Shown here: positions 35,116 to 43,260 of the stretch, in pieces | Layout: the number at the start of each line of letters is the position of its first letter | How positions within the stretch are numbered: position 1 is the stretch's first letter | Origin: DAINPP01 sp036743375 | GTDB lineage: Bacteria > Thermotogota > Thermotogae > MWEM01 | DNA length: 64,000 bases | Assembly (NCBI GenBank): GCA_036743375.1 | Contig: DAINPP010000008.1 | Location: 10,463 to 74,462, forward strand | Direction: 5' to 3' | Program-made: the position numbers and the translations under genes | Notes under the pieces: generated by a model | The model's database searches: none | The model's input: only the letters and a program-made list of their open reading frames with translations | Told to the model about the DNA's origin: nothing

Positions 35116-36279
35116 ATGACATCCGCAGTGGTTTACGACAAAAACCTGAATAAACAGAATGAATCCGTATGCGGAGATAATGTTCAGATAAAGAAACTGA
35201 CGGATTCAAAGATAATCATCCTTTCAGACGGTTTGGGCAGCGGGATTAAGGCGAGTATTCTGTCGATATTGACGACTGAGATCATAGGCACGCTGTTTGA
35301 AAACAAGGTGCCGGTTGAAGAGATCGTCGATACCATCACCAAGACCCTTCCCGTTTGTAAGCATCGTGGAATAGCGTATTCAACATTTACGATCATACAG
35401 ATCTTTTCAAATGGTGTTGTAAAAATTGTCAATTATGACAATCCGGATCCCGTTATCATCAAAGGTCGAATGGTGTATGAACCCAAATACACCGAGCAGA
35501 TCTCAAACAACAAACGGATAAGAACGGCCATTTTTAATCTCCAGGAAGACGATTTTATCTTCGCCATGTCCGATGGACTTGTACATGCCGGGATAGGAAA
35601 CCTGCTTGATTTTGGATGGGGAACGGATAATCTGATTAACTGTCTGATGAAATTAAAGGCCAAATCGGACGATTTGAAACATATCGTCGATGACCTGATA
35701 GAAATTACCTATAACTATTACGAGGAGAAACCGGGGGATGATTCCACACTGATAGGGATTAAGATCACTGAGAAACCCAGAATGTTCGTCTTTACAGGTC
35801 CACCTCTCGAAAAAAAGATGGACAGGCATTATGTGGAGGAATTCCTGAACCAGAACGGAACCCGTGTGATATGTGGCGGAACGACCAGTAATATCGTTTC
35901 AAGGATCACGGGAAACGAACTGGAGATACAGTTCAGAATGACGCGAGGAAACGATCTCCCGCCTTATGGCCTGATGAAGGGGGTAGATCTTGTAACCGAA
36001 GGGGTACTGACCCTTCAGAAGTTGAACAAACTGCTGGATTCCTGTGAAAAGAACATGTTTGAATATGAGGTAGAAGATGAAAACATAGATGGGGCTCACA
36101 AGATGTTTGTGATGCTCAGAAACAGTGATGAGATCGATTTTACGGTTGGCCGGAAGGTAAATGCCTTTTATCACAACCCGGCGCTTCCGTTTGATATGTC
36201 GATCAGATCTTCACTGATCAGGGATATTACGGGAAATCTCAAGCGGCTCGGAAAAATCGTAACGATACAATACTGTTAA
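35116..36279 (+). CDS. SpoIIE-like PP2C phosphatase with conserved C-terminal domain, first copy
   Basis: 387 residues. The PP2C/SpoIIE domain covers about residues 1-220 with metal-binding aspartates in LSDGLGSGIKAS, FAMSDGLVHAG and PGDDSTLIGI. The remaining 160 residues begin FTGPPLEKK and contain VICGGTTSNIVS. They are conserved in the second copy (45068-46207: LFSGPPSKK, LICGSTTADVIS) but I cannot assign them to a known fold. SpoIIE phosphatases usually dephosphorylate anti-sigma-factor antagonists. No STAS protein, anti-sigma kinase or sigma factor is encoded nearby, so the target lies elsewhere. It sits between the PAS gene and the second ferredoxin gene in the adhE operon. Confidence 0.85.
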   Translation: MTSAVVYDKNLNKQNESVCGDNVQIKKLTDSKIIILSDGLGSGIKASILSILTTEIIGTLFENKVPVEEIVDTITKTLPVCKHRGIAYSTFTIIQIFSNGVVKIVNYDNPDPVIIKGRMVYEPKYTEQISNNKRIRTAIFNLQEDDFIFAMSDGLVHAGIGNLLDFGWGTDNLINCLMKLKAKSDDLKHIVDDLIEITYNYYEEKPGDDSTLIGIKITEKPRMFVFTGPPLEKKMDRHYVEEFLNQNGTRVICGGTTSNIVSRITGNELEIQFRMTRGNDLPPYGLMKGVDLVTEGVLTLQKLNKLLDSCEKNMFEYEVEDENIDGAHKMFVMLRNSDEIDFTVGRKVNAFYHNPALPFDMSIRSSLIRDITGNLKRLGKIVTIQYC

Positions 36280-36288
36280 GGGGATGAA

Positions 36289-36537
36289 ATGATGGAAATA
36301 AAAATATGCGTGGGAACAACTTGTCACCTTCTTGGATCATCATCACTGGTGGAAGCCATTAATGAACTACCTGAGGAGATTAAAACAAAGATAACACTGA
36401 AATATTCTACCTGTTTTGATAAATGCCAGCAGGAGATGGTTCCCCCTGTAGTAAACATAGATGGAGAATTCTTCGATGATCTGAATCCGGCCAAGATGAA
36501 GCAGCTGATCATTGAGAAAGCCGGCGAGGACCATTGA
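36289..36537 (+). CDS. [2Fe-2S] thioredoxin-like ferredoxin, second copy
   Basis: 82 residues with the same ligand pattern as the first copy: C-x4-C (CVGTTCHL) and C-x3-C (TCFDKC). Two adjacent ATGs (36289, 36292) follow AAGGGGATG. It overlaps the hydrogenase-like gene by four bases, so it is likely to be that protein's direct electron partner. Confidence 0.83.
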   Translation: MMEIKICVGTTCHLLGSSSLVEAINELPEEIKTKITLKYSTCFDKCQQEMVPPVVNIDGEFFDDLNPAKMKQLIIEKAGEDH

Positions 36538-37964
36538 ATACAAATTTCAATGGCCTGATGAGTGAAAGGAGTTTTGTCTTCAATGAAGTGATGAAGAAGA
36601 GAAGGCAGACACTCATCGAACTTGCGAAAATGATTGACAACGGCAATCTGCAGGAGGAACTGCCCAAGCTGCCGAAGAAAATAATACCGGATTCGTCAGA
36701 ACAGGTTTATCTCGAAAGAGAAATATTATCACAGAAATTAAAGATTTATCTCGGTCTGGACTATGATAAGACGAGAGATATAGAACTCTATGAAATTGCA
36801 CAGGACGTTGAGGAATTTGTCTCCGTAGATTCTGAATACAAGGCTTACGGGAAGTTTATACAGGTTATCAAAGAGGCCTGTGACAGATGCCCCTCGGGAA
36901 GATATTATGTGACGGATCTCTGCAGGAACTGTCTGGCCCATTCCTGTCACAGTGTATGTCCCAAAAAGGCGATAGAGATCAGAAACAACCGGGCCTATAT
37001 CGATTCGGAAAAATGTATAGGCTGCGGATTATGTGCGAATGCCTGTCAGTATTACTCCATCGTTAAACTGGAAAGACCCTGTGAAACCGCCTGTCCGGTC
37101 GATGCGATCAGCCGGGATGATACCTTCGCGGCAGATATCAGCGAAGAGCGATGTGTGAGCTGCGGAATCTGTTCTACCGCCTGTCCCTTTGGGGCGATCG
37201 AATCCACCTCCGATTTTTTCCCGGTGATCCGCTCACTCAACGGGACGGATAAAACGATTGCCATCATAGCCCCGTCCATCGTTTCACAGTTCGGGCCAAG
37301 GACAACGGTTGGACAGATCAAGAATGCCATCATGGAATGTGGTTTCGATGAATGTCTCGAAGTTGCCATCGCTGCGGATTATGTGGCGGAAAAAGAGGCT
37401 CGTCTGGTTAACGAGGAATCGCATTGTGTACTTACTTCCTGTTGTCCGGCCTTTGTTGACTATGTGAGGAAATTCCAGAAACCGTATGAAAGTCAGATCT
37501 CATCCGTTCCGTCGCCGATGGCGGTGATGGGGAACGACCTCAAGATCATCGAAGATGATACCCGAATCGTCTTCATCGGCCCCTGTTTCGCAAAACGAAA
37601 AGAGGCTTGGGAAAACAAATCGGTAGATTATGTGATGACGTTTGAAGAACTCGGAGCCCTGTTTATTGCAAAGGGCATAGAGCCGACAAAACTCGATGAT
37701 GCGGAGATCGGAGGCACGCCGGAAGGCTGGGGATTCGCCTTCAGCGGAGGAGTCACCGAAGCCCTTGAAGCCGTGGATCAGGTGAATGGAACGGTGTTGA
37801 GGATGAATGGCCTGGTGGAAGCCTCAACGCTATTCAAACGGGTGGAAACGGAACCGATCAAACTGATCGAGGGGATGGCCTGCAGAGGCGGCTGTATAGC
37901 CGGCCCGGGGATCACCGTTGATCCGAGAATTGCAAAACAGAAGATAAAAAAAATGAAATCATAA
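36534..37964 (+). CDS. [FeFe]-hydrogenase-like protein of the adhE operon
   Basis: 476 residues. After a helical N-terminus (1-100) come several [4Fe-4S] motifs (residues 117-142 with Cys-rich CDRCP and CRNCLAHSC, CIGCGLC at 161, CVSCGIC at 207). The H-cluster domain follows with L1 TSCCPAF (Cys303, Cys304), L2 GPCFAKRKE (Cys351) and L3 GMACRGGCIAGPG (Cys450, Cys454). All four H-cluster cysteines and the proton-transfer Cys303 are kept, but L1 ends in Phe instead of Trp and L2 has Gly-Pro-Cys instead of Met-Pro-Cys, so it is not a standard catalytic group A enzyme. A sensory or auxiliary role within the PAS/phosphatase module is likely. Slow H2 catalysis is possible. Confidence 0.85.
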   Translation: MNTNFNGLMSERSFVFNEVMKKRRQTLIELAKMIDNGNLQEELPKLPKKIIPDSSEQVYLEREILSQKLKIYLGLDYDKTRDIELYEIAQDVEEFVSVDSEYKAYGKFIQVIKEACDRCPSGRYYVTDLCRNCLAHSCHSVCPKKAIEIRNNRAYIDSEKCIGCGLCANACQYYSIVKLERPCETACPVDAISRDDTFAADISEERCVSCGICSTACPFGAIESTSDFFPVIRSLNGTDKTIAIIAPSIVSQFGPRTTVGQIKNAIMECGFDECLEVAIAADYVAEKEARLVNEESHCVLTSCCPAFVDYVRKFQKPYESQISSVPSPMAVMGNDLKIIEDDTRIVFIGPCFAKRKEAWENKSVDYVMTFEELGALFIAKGIEPTKLDDAEIGGTPEGWGFAFSGGVTEALEAVDQVNGTVLRMNGLVEASTLFKRVETEPIKLIEGMACRGGCIAGPGITVDPRIAKQKIKKMKS

Positions 37965-37996
37965 AGGGTATGCCCTCAAGTCAGTTTGACTTAAAA

Positions 37997-38060
37997 GGCA
38001 GTTTTTCCGTTCAGCCACGGCTTAATTCGTATGTGGCTCGATGGGGGAACTGCTTTTTTT
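37997..38060 (+). terminator. Terminator of the adhE-hydrogenase operon
   Basis: An outer stem (GGCAGTT...CC with GG...AACTGC) encloses an inner stem (AGCCAC / GTGGCT), followed by seven Ts. It confirms that the operon ends at the hydrogenase-like gene. Confidence 0.8.
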
Positions 38061-38415
38061 CAGGATTTAGCCTACTGACGGGGTCATTCTGCTGACAAAG
38101 ATTCACAGAAATTCTTGTATGCCAACGCTTAAATTCCGTCACTATACCCCTGTAAATTTGATTGTGGGTTATTCGGCAAGTTCTATTCAGAAATTGGGGA
38201 TTAGAAAAAGTTCAGGGGAGATTTTAATCTCTCCCCTTTATTGTTAACACATAGTAATTTGGCTTTTTGACAGGTCTGTTGATCACCTGTACTTTAAAAT
38301 ATTATTCCTTTGTAATACGATCTTCTTTTCCGGAAAAAGGCACCGATAACCATAAAATCTCCGTTTGAATTAACTCTCTAAAATCTGTTTTTATCCAAAG
38401 CAATGCTGTCATAAA
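38061..38415. other. Intergenic region without a recognisable gene
   Basis: AT-rich and without a credible reading frame. It contains one hairpin at 38215-38237 (GGGGAGA / TCTCCCC, followed by TTTATTG on the plus strand), about 180 bp downstream of the GH84 stop on the minus strand. Nothing else is supported. Confidence 0.6.
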
Positions 38416-39795
38416 TCAAAAGTCTACGAGTCTCAGGAGTCCCTTGCAGGTAATCAGTGTTTCAAAGGCATACTCCCTGATACTGCTGCCAAACACCCTC
38501 GTTCTGAAATCGACGGTTTTTCTTAAAACGTCTTCGGTCTCTCTTATCGCCTGTCTCATAGAAAGGATCTTGTCGTGTTTCGGATGCTCATCCTTGTAGA
38601 CGATCTCTATTATTTCTACCAGAGCCGAGAGCTTCATGAGTAATTCACCATAGATTCCAAATTCCTGCAGCCAGTCTCCGATATCGCCTTTTAAGTCTTC
38701 ATCGGCGTGTTCGGTGATCTTTTCATAAGCTCCGGCTATCATTTCTGCCCTTTTACCGAGTAATTCACTCAGTTCAGGCAGCTTGCCGTTTTTCCAGAAA
38801 CCATCGAACAGGTTCTTCATTTCCGCTGCTTTTTCAGGTTCGCCAGGGTTTACAGGACTGACATCGTTGGCCTGTGCAAAGCAGAGATACGCCTTCCAGA
38901 ATTCCGGATACATCTCCTTTATCGTCTCTTTTAATGCTTCAGCCGGACAATAGTCAGAGGGATTATCCATGTATTTTTTTATATTTTTCAGGGTCAGAAG
39001 AGAGGCATAGGGCTGATTCATCGGGTTGATGACCAAACCGGTGCAACGTTCGTACATCGTCTTCTCTCGCCCCTTGTACAACCCGATATGCAGTTCGGGA
39101 ACCATCACCGAATCGTTCACGGGAAAATTATCCCATATCATGATGTCCCGGCCAAATGCCTCGGCGGCCATTTCTACATTTTTAAGCGGTATTTTTTCGG
39201 AACACACCTGTGGTCCCGTCCACATGATCTCTATTTCCTTATAGAGATGTTTTCCGAGTGTAAAATGATACGGCCCAACCGTTTCCCCATGATAGGGGGT
39301 TGGACACAGGATCATCTTTAATCCTTCTATTTCATCTTTTAACGCATCATACAGCCTGTTGACGAAATCACTCTGTGCATCGGCCAAAGACGCATATTTC
39401 CGGATATCCCCCTCATGAACCAGTTTTTCAGGGATATCATCCAGGAAGATAGAAATCGTTTTTACACCCAAACGGGAAAATTCAAGGTATTTCTGTTTTA
39501 ATATATCCAGTTCTTTCTGATCCGAATAGACCAGTGACAATCCCGGGCTGACAGCCATTGAGATATCAACGCCGTGTGCCGCTCCTGTTTTAATCAGTTC
39601 TGAAAATTTGTCGCAGAAAGCCTGATCATACATCTCACGCCAGTTTTCCCTGTGAAACAGGTCGATTTTGGGCGCGTATATGTATAAATTGTATCCAATA
39701 TCACCTGCAAAGCTGACAACATCTCTTCTCTGTTTCCAGGTCCATTCTTTTCCATAAAAGCCTTCTACTATTCCCCTTGTCTGAAAATAAGCCAT
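38416..39795 (-). CDS. GH84 beta-N-acetylglucosaminidase
   Basis: 459 residues without a signal peptide, so cytoplasmic. The start RGIVEGFYGKEWTWKQR is the GH84 signature. The catalytic aspartate pair is Asp119-Asp120 in ISIFLDDIP (the proton donor and the residue that orients the substrate N-acetyl group). MIWDNFPVNDS and GLVINPMNQPYASLLTL are further conserved pieces. GH84 enzymes remove terminal GlcNAc, some of them from modified proteins. Here the gene ends an operon with a ROK regulator and an oligosaccharide importer, so hydrolysis of imported GlcNAc-containing oligosaccharides is the likely job. The C-terminal 150 residues are helical, as in other bacterial GH84 proteins. Confidence 0.9.
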   Translation of the reverse strand: MAYFQTRGIVEGFYGKEWTWKQRRDVVSFAGDIGYNLYIYAPKIDLFHRENWREMYDQAFCDKFSELIKTGAAHGVDISMAVSPGLSLVYSDQKELDILKQKYLEFSRLGVKTISIFLDDIPEKLVHEGDIRKYASLADAQSDFVNRLYDALKDEIEGLKMILCPTPYHGETVGPYHFTLGKHLYKEIEIMWTGPQVCSEKIPLKNVEMAAEAFGRDIMIWDNFPVNDSVMVPELHIGLYKGREKTMYERCTGLVINPMNQPYASLLTLKNIKKYMDNPSDYCPAEALKETIKEMYPEFWKAYLCFAQANDVSPVNPGEPEKAAEMKNLFDGFWKNGKLPELSELLGKRAEMIAGAYEKITEHADEDLKGDIGDWLQEFGIYGELLMKLSALVEIIEIVYKDEHPKHDKILSMRQAIRETEDVLRKTVDFRTRVFGSSIREYAFETLITCKGLLRLVDF

Positions 39796-39814
39796 AACCT
39801 ACACCTCTTTCGTT

Positions 39815-41080
39815 TTATCCTTTGACACCGCCTTCAACGAGTCCGGCAATGATCTGCCTCTGGAAGATTAAAAATATGATAATAACCGGAATACCGGCAA
39901 TGGAAGACGCGGCCATCATTCTCGGCCAGTCCGTCTGGTTTAATTTCTGAAACATGGCTAATCCGACCTGCACGGTTCGCATTCCCTTTGAATTTGTCAT
40001 GACGAGTGGATAAAAGAGATCGTTCCACACGCTGATAAATGTGTTGATCCCGAGTACGGCCATTGCGGGGGAACTTAAAGGCATGATGATGCGGGTGAAG
40101 ATCTGGAAGTCGTTGGCTCCGTCGACATAGGCCGCTTCATCGAGCGCGTGTGGTAACTGTTCGATGTACTGCCTCATGAAAAAGATACCAAACGGTGTGA
40201 CCAGTGATGGAATGATCAGGGCCATATAAGTGTCTATCCATCCGAAAGATTTCATCAGCATGAATACCGGAATGATCGTAACCTGTGGTGGAATCATCAT
40301 TGTAGAAAGTACCAGCATGAAGAGAAATTCCTTTCCCCTAAACTGCTTTCTCGCAAAGGCATAAGCCACCATTGTACAGAAGATCAGATTTCCGAGGACC
40401 ACACACACGGAGACAAATCCACTGTTGAAGATATATCTGGCAAAATCCTGTTCCTGCCAGACATCAATGAAGTTTGCGAATGTCGGGAATTTGAGCTTCG
40501 TCTTGATGTCGTCCATGATGATTTCACCATTTTCCATGCCTTCCGGAATACGTACGAGGACTTTTATCTGTGATATATGCTCTGTTTCCACCTTTTCAAA
40601 TTTATCCGGTTCATAGGGAATGGTGATCTGATTAAATTCATTGTTTTCTATCTTTTGTATTTCTATCTGGTCTTCATTGTCGTTGATATCCTTTAAACCC
40701 AGAAAAAGCGTACTTCCCGCCGGAGCCTTTATCAAGAGCGAGACATATTTCACGAGGTTCGTATCCTTGTTGCCCGTAAAGGCCGTGATCCCGTAATCGG
40801 CTTCGCTGTTTGCGGCGATGACCTTGACGCCCTTATTTGCTTCGGAGTCAACGGGTACGATTTCAAACGTTCTCGCGCCGACCGCTCTCATTTTCGTTTT
40901 GAGAAAGACCGGATTCGATTCAAATTCTATCAGGGTGTTTTCCTTGATAAGGTGAAACAAATCTCCCTGCGGGATAATTGACGTGAAGATCATCATGAAC
41001 AGTGGCATCAGTGATATGACCAGTAAAACCATCAGCAGCACAAAGATCCAGATTCTCTGAACACCGGTTTTCTTTTTCAT
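39815..41080 (-). CDS. ABC permease (MalG-like) with extra periplasmic domain
   Basis: 421 residues against about 280 for ordinary MalG-type permeases. The first membrane helix (residues 9-35) is followed by about 170 extra residues with alternating beta pattern (VSLLIKAPAGSTLFLGLKD, IIMDDIKTK) that look like a jelly-roll carbohydrate-binding fold facing the periplasm. Then come the five core helices and the EAA loop (EAAYVDGANDFQIFTRIIMPLSSPA). C-terminal RQIIAGLVEGGVKG is typical of MalG. It overlaps the MalF-like gene by four bases. The added domain may help dock the binding protein or hold sugar near the pore. No ATPase gene is adjacent, so a shared MsiK-type ATPase encoded elsewhere is inferred. 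Confidence 0.85.
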   Translation of the reverse strand: MKKKTGVQRIWIFVLLMVLLVISLMPLFMMIFTSIIPQGDLFHLIKENTLIEFESNPVFLKTKMRAVGARTFEIVPVDSEANKGVKVIAANSEADYGITAFTGNKDTNLVKYVSLLIKAPAGSTLFLGLKDINDNEDQIEIQKIENNEFNQITIPYEPDKFEKVETEHISQIKVLVRIPEGMENGEIIMDDIKTKLKFPTFANFIDVWQEQDFARYIFNSGFVSVCVVLGNLIFCTMVAYAFARKQFRGKEFLFMLVLSTMMIPPQVTIIPVFMLMKSFGWIDTYMALIIPSLVTPFGIFFMRQYIEQLPHALDEAAYVDGANDFQIFTRIIMPLSSPAMAVLGINTFISVWNDLFYPLVMTNSKGMRTVQVGLAMFQKLNQTDWPRMMAASSIAGIPVIIIFLIFQRQIIAGLVEGGVKG

Positions 41081-41955
41081 ACGCTATCACTCCTGAGCAG
41101 ATATCTCTGTATAAATGTGACGATCATGATCAGCACGAGCAGAATATAGGATATTGACGTTCCGTATCCCATTTCAAACTTACTGAAACCCACCTGATAA
41201 AGATAATGAACGATCGTCTGAGTAGAATTTCGCGGTCCGCCGCCGGTCATCGTGTAAATCTCACTGAAGACCTGGAAAGAACGGATCGTGTTGATAGAGA
41301 TAACAAAAAACAGTGTCGGCTTGATATAGGGTAAAGTGATCTTCAAGGCAATCTGAGTCGGTGTGGCTCCGTCAATCCTTGCCGCCTCATAGAGCTGTTC
41401 GGGAACGTTCTGAAGTCCGGCATATATCAGGATCAGATAATAACCAAACGCAGCCCAGATATCCATGATCATGATGGACGGCAGGGCGGTATCCGGAGAG
41501 GCCAGCCAGCTTCTTGATTCCATCTTGAATCCCAACAGAGAGCCAACCGTGTTGAATAGACCGTTAGAACTGTAAAGATAAATCCACATCGTGGAGATAA
41601 CAACCATTGAGATGACCGAAGGCAGAAAAAAGCCCGCCTTGAATATTCCCTTTGATCTCAGATTTCTGCTGTTCAGCAGCAAGGCCAGAAGCAGGGCAAT
41701 CCCCGTCGTAATGGGAACCGTTCCGATGACAAATATCATCGTGTTGCCAAGGGCTTTTAAGAATATTTCGTCCTGAAAGGCCTTTATATAATTATCAAAT
41801 CCGATAAAATTCATCTGTGGATTTAACCCTGAATAATCCATCAAACTGGTTATAAACGAGTAGATAATCGGAAAGGCATTAAATACAATAAAAATAATGA
41901 TCCAGGGAGACAAAAAGGCGAATAACGTCAGTCTCTTCTTAGTCTTCAATCTCAA
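41077..41955 (-). CDS. ABC permease (MalF/UgpA-like)
   Basis: 292 residues with six membrane helices. The EAA loop is EAARIDGATPTQIALKITLPYIKP, which contacts the ATPase. FSEIYTMTGGGPRNSTQTIVHYLYQVGF is conserved near the C-terminus. It forms the inner-membrane heterodimer with the MalG-like protein encoded next. It begins at 41955, after the binding-protein gene and a GC-rich hairpin. Confidence 0.88.
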   Translation of the reverse strand: MRLKTKKRLTLFAFLSPWIIIFIVFNAFPIIYSFITSLMDYSGLNPQMNFIGFDNYIKAFQDEIFLKALGNTMIFVIGTVPITTGIALLLALLLNSRNLRSKGIFKAGFFLPSVISMVVISTMWIYLYSSNGLFNTVGSLLGFKMESRSWLASPDTALPSIMIMDIWAAFGYYLILIYAGLQNVPEQLYEAARIDGATPTQIALKITLPYIKPTLFFVISINTIRSFQVFSEIYTMTGGGPRNSTQTIVHYLYQVGFSKFEMGYGTSISYILLVLIMIVTFIQRYLLRSDSV

Positions 41956-41988
41956 GTTCTCTTACCTCCATAAATAAAAACATCAAAT

Positions 41989-42010
41989 GGGCGGAGTGAA
42001 TCCTCCGCCC
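41989..42010 (-). terminator. GC-rich hairpin after the oligosaccharide-binding protein gene
   Basis: Perfect 8-bp arms GGGCGGAG / CTCCGCCC with a 6-nt loop sit in the gap between the binding protein and the first permease. The placement matches the hairpins after the two other binding-protein genes in this window. Confidence 0.65.
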
Positions 42011-42020
42011 GTAAAACTGA

Positions 42021-43232
42021 TTACTGTTCTAAGATATCCTGAATCTGTGCGTTGTACTTGTCAAGTGTTTCCTTGACATTTGCACCGTCAAGAATGAGTG
42101 CTTCAACGGCTTCTGTAACCTTTGCCTGAATATCATCCCATTTGGGTGTTGGCGGAACGGGAACTGCCGTTGCATTCTGTTCAAAGAAGGTGTATTCGAG
42201 TGGATGGTCAAAGAACCATGGGTCTTCGGCCGCTGTGATGTTTGATGGGAATACTGCCGGATAGCCTTTTGTAACGATCATGGCAACTTCAGGATCAACA
42301 AGGTATTCGATCAGTTTGAGAGCTTCTTCCTGATGTTTTGAGGAGGAAGGAATGGTGAGGATTTCCCCGCCTGCGAATGAAGCGTGGAACCCATGATCTT
42401 CTGCCGGTTTCGGAACAAATGTCACGAGGAACTGTGTCTCGGGATAGGAGGTTAACAGGGCAGAAATCTGATGGGCGCCACTGACAACCATACCGACTTT
42501 ACCGTTTCCGAAGGCCTCCATCAGATCGTTCTGTTTTGTCATGATGGAATATTCTGAAAGATCCTGATAGAATTCAGCTGATTCAACCACTTCTTTTGAA
42601 TTGAACAGTGCTGTTGTCTGATCAACTGAGATAACTTTTCCTTCGTTTCCCCATACGGCCGGAAGGAACCATTCCTGCCAGGCACTGTAAGGTTCGCCGG
42701 AAGGAAGACCAAAACCGTAGATGTCTTCGCCGAGTGCACTGATCTTTTCAGCCGCTTCGAGTGTTTCTTTCCATGTGGCTGGCGGGTTTGCAGGATCAAG
42801 GCCTGCTTTTTCGAACAGATCAAGGTTGTAGAACATGGCCCTTGTCCCGAGAAGCCATGGTACCCCCCATGAATCTCCCTTGTAGGATGCTGAATTCCAA
42901 CCTACGATGTCCTTGTGTGTATCTTCAATGGCATTTGTATTTGTGAGTACACCGCTGTCGGCAAAATTTGATATCCATGTGTTTCCGAGTTCGAGAACAT
43001 CAGGAGCTGAACCGGCTGCAAAAGCTGTTACTATCTTGTCGAATCCGTTTGCCCAGGAAAGCTGAACAAATTCTACTTCAATATCGGGATTTGCCGCTTC
43101 AAAGGCTTCAACAACCTGCTTTCCGGTGTCATCATTCATCATAAACTGCCAAAGGACCAGTTTGGTTTTTGCAGTTCCAACCGTGGCGATCATAGCAATT
43201 GCGATTAGTAACACAACAAATTTCTTAAACAT
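42021..43232 (-). CDS. Oligosaccharide ABC transporter binding protein (SBP_bac_1)
   Basis: About 403 residues from the ATG at 43232, which follows GGAGGTGTTTT. The longer frame to 43280 adds residues that overlap the regulator stop. The signal peptide ends near VGTA-KTK. TKLVLWQFMMNDDTGKQVVEAFEAANPDIEVEFVQ and AAGSAPDVLELGNTWI are hallmarks of MalE/UgpB-type binding proteins, and AGGEILTIPSSSKHQEEALKLIEYL lies in the C-lobe. The neighbouring GH84 hexosaminidase and ROK regulator suggest GlcNAc-containing oligosaccharides as ligand. Confidence 0.87.
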   Translation of the reverse strand: MFKKFVVLLIAIAMIATVGTAKTKLVLWQFMMNDDTGKQVVEAFEAANPDIEVEFVQLSWANGFDKIVTAFAAGSAPDVLELGNTWISNFADSGVLTNTNAIEDTHKDIVGWNSASYKGDSWGVPWLLGTRAMFYNLDLFEKAGLDPANPPATWKETLEAAEKISALGEDIYGFGLPSGEPYSAWQEWFLPAVWGNEGKVISVDQTTALFNSKEVVESAEFYQDLSEYSIMTKQNDLMEAFGNGKVGMVVSGAHQISALLTSYPETQFLVTFVPKPAEDHGFHASFAGGEILTIPSSSKHQEEALKLIEYLVDPEVAMIVTKGYPAVFPSNITAAEDPWFFDHPLEYTFFEQNATAVPVPPTPKWDDIQAKVTEAVEALILDGANVKETLDKYNAQIQDILEQ

Positions 43233-43260
43233 AAAACACCTCCGATTAATAAGGGGATTT

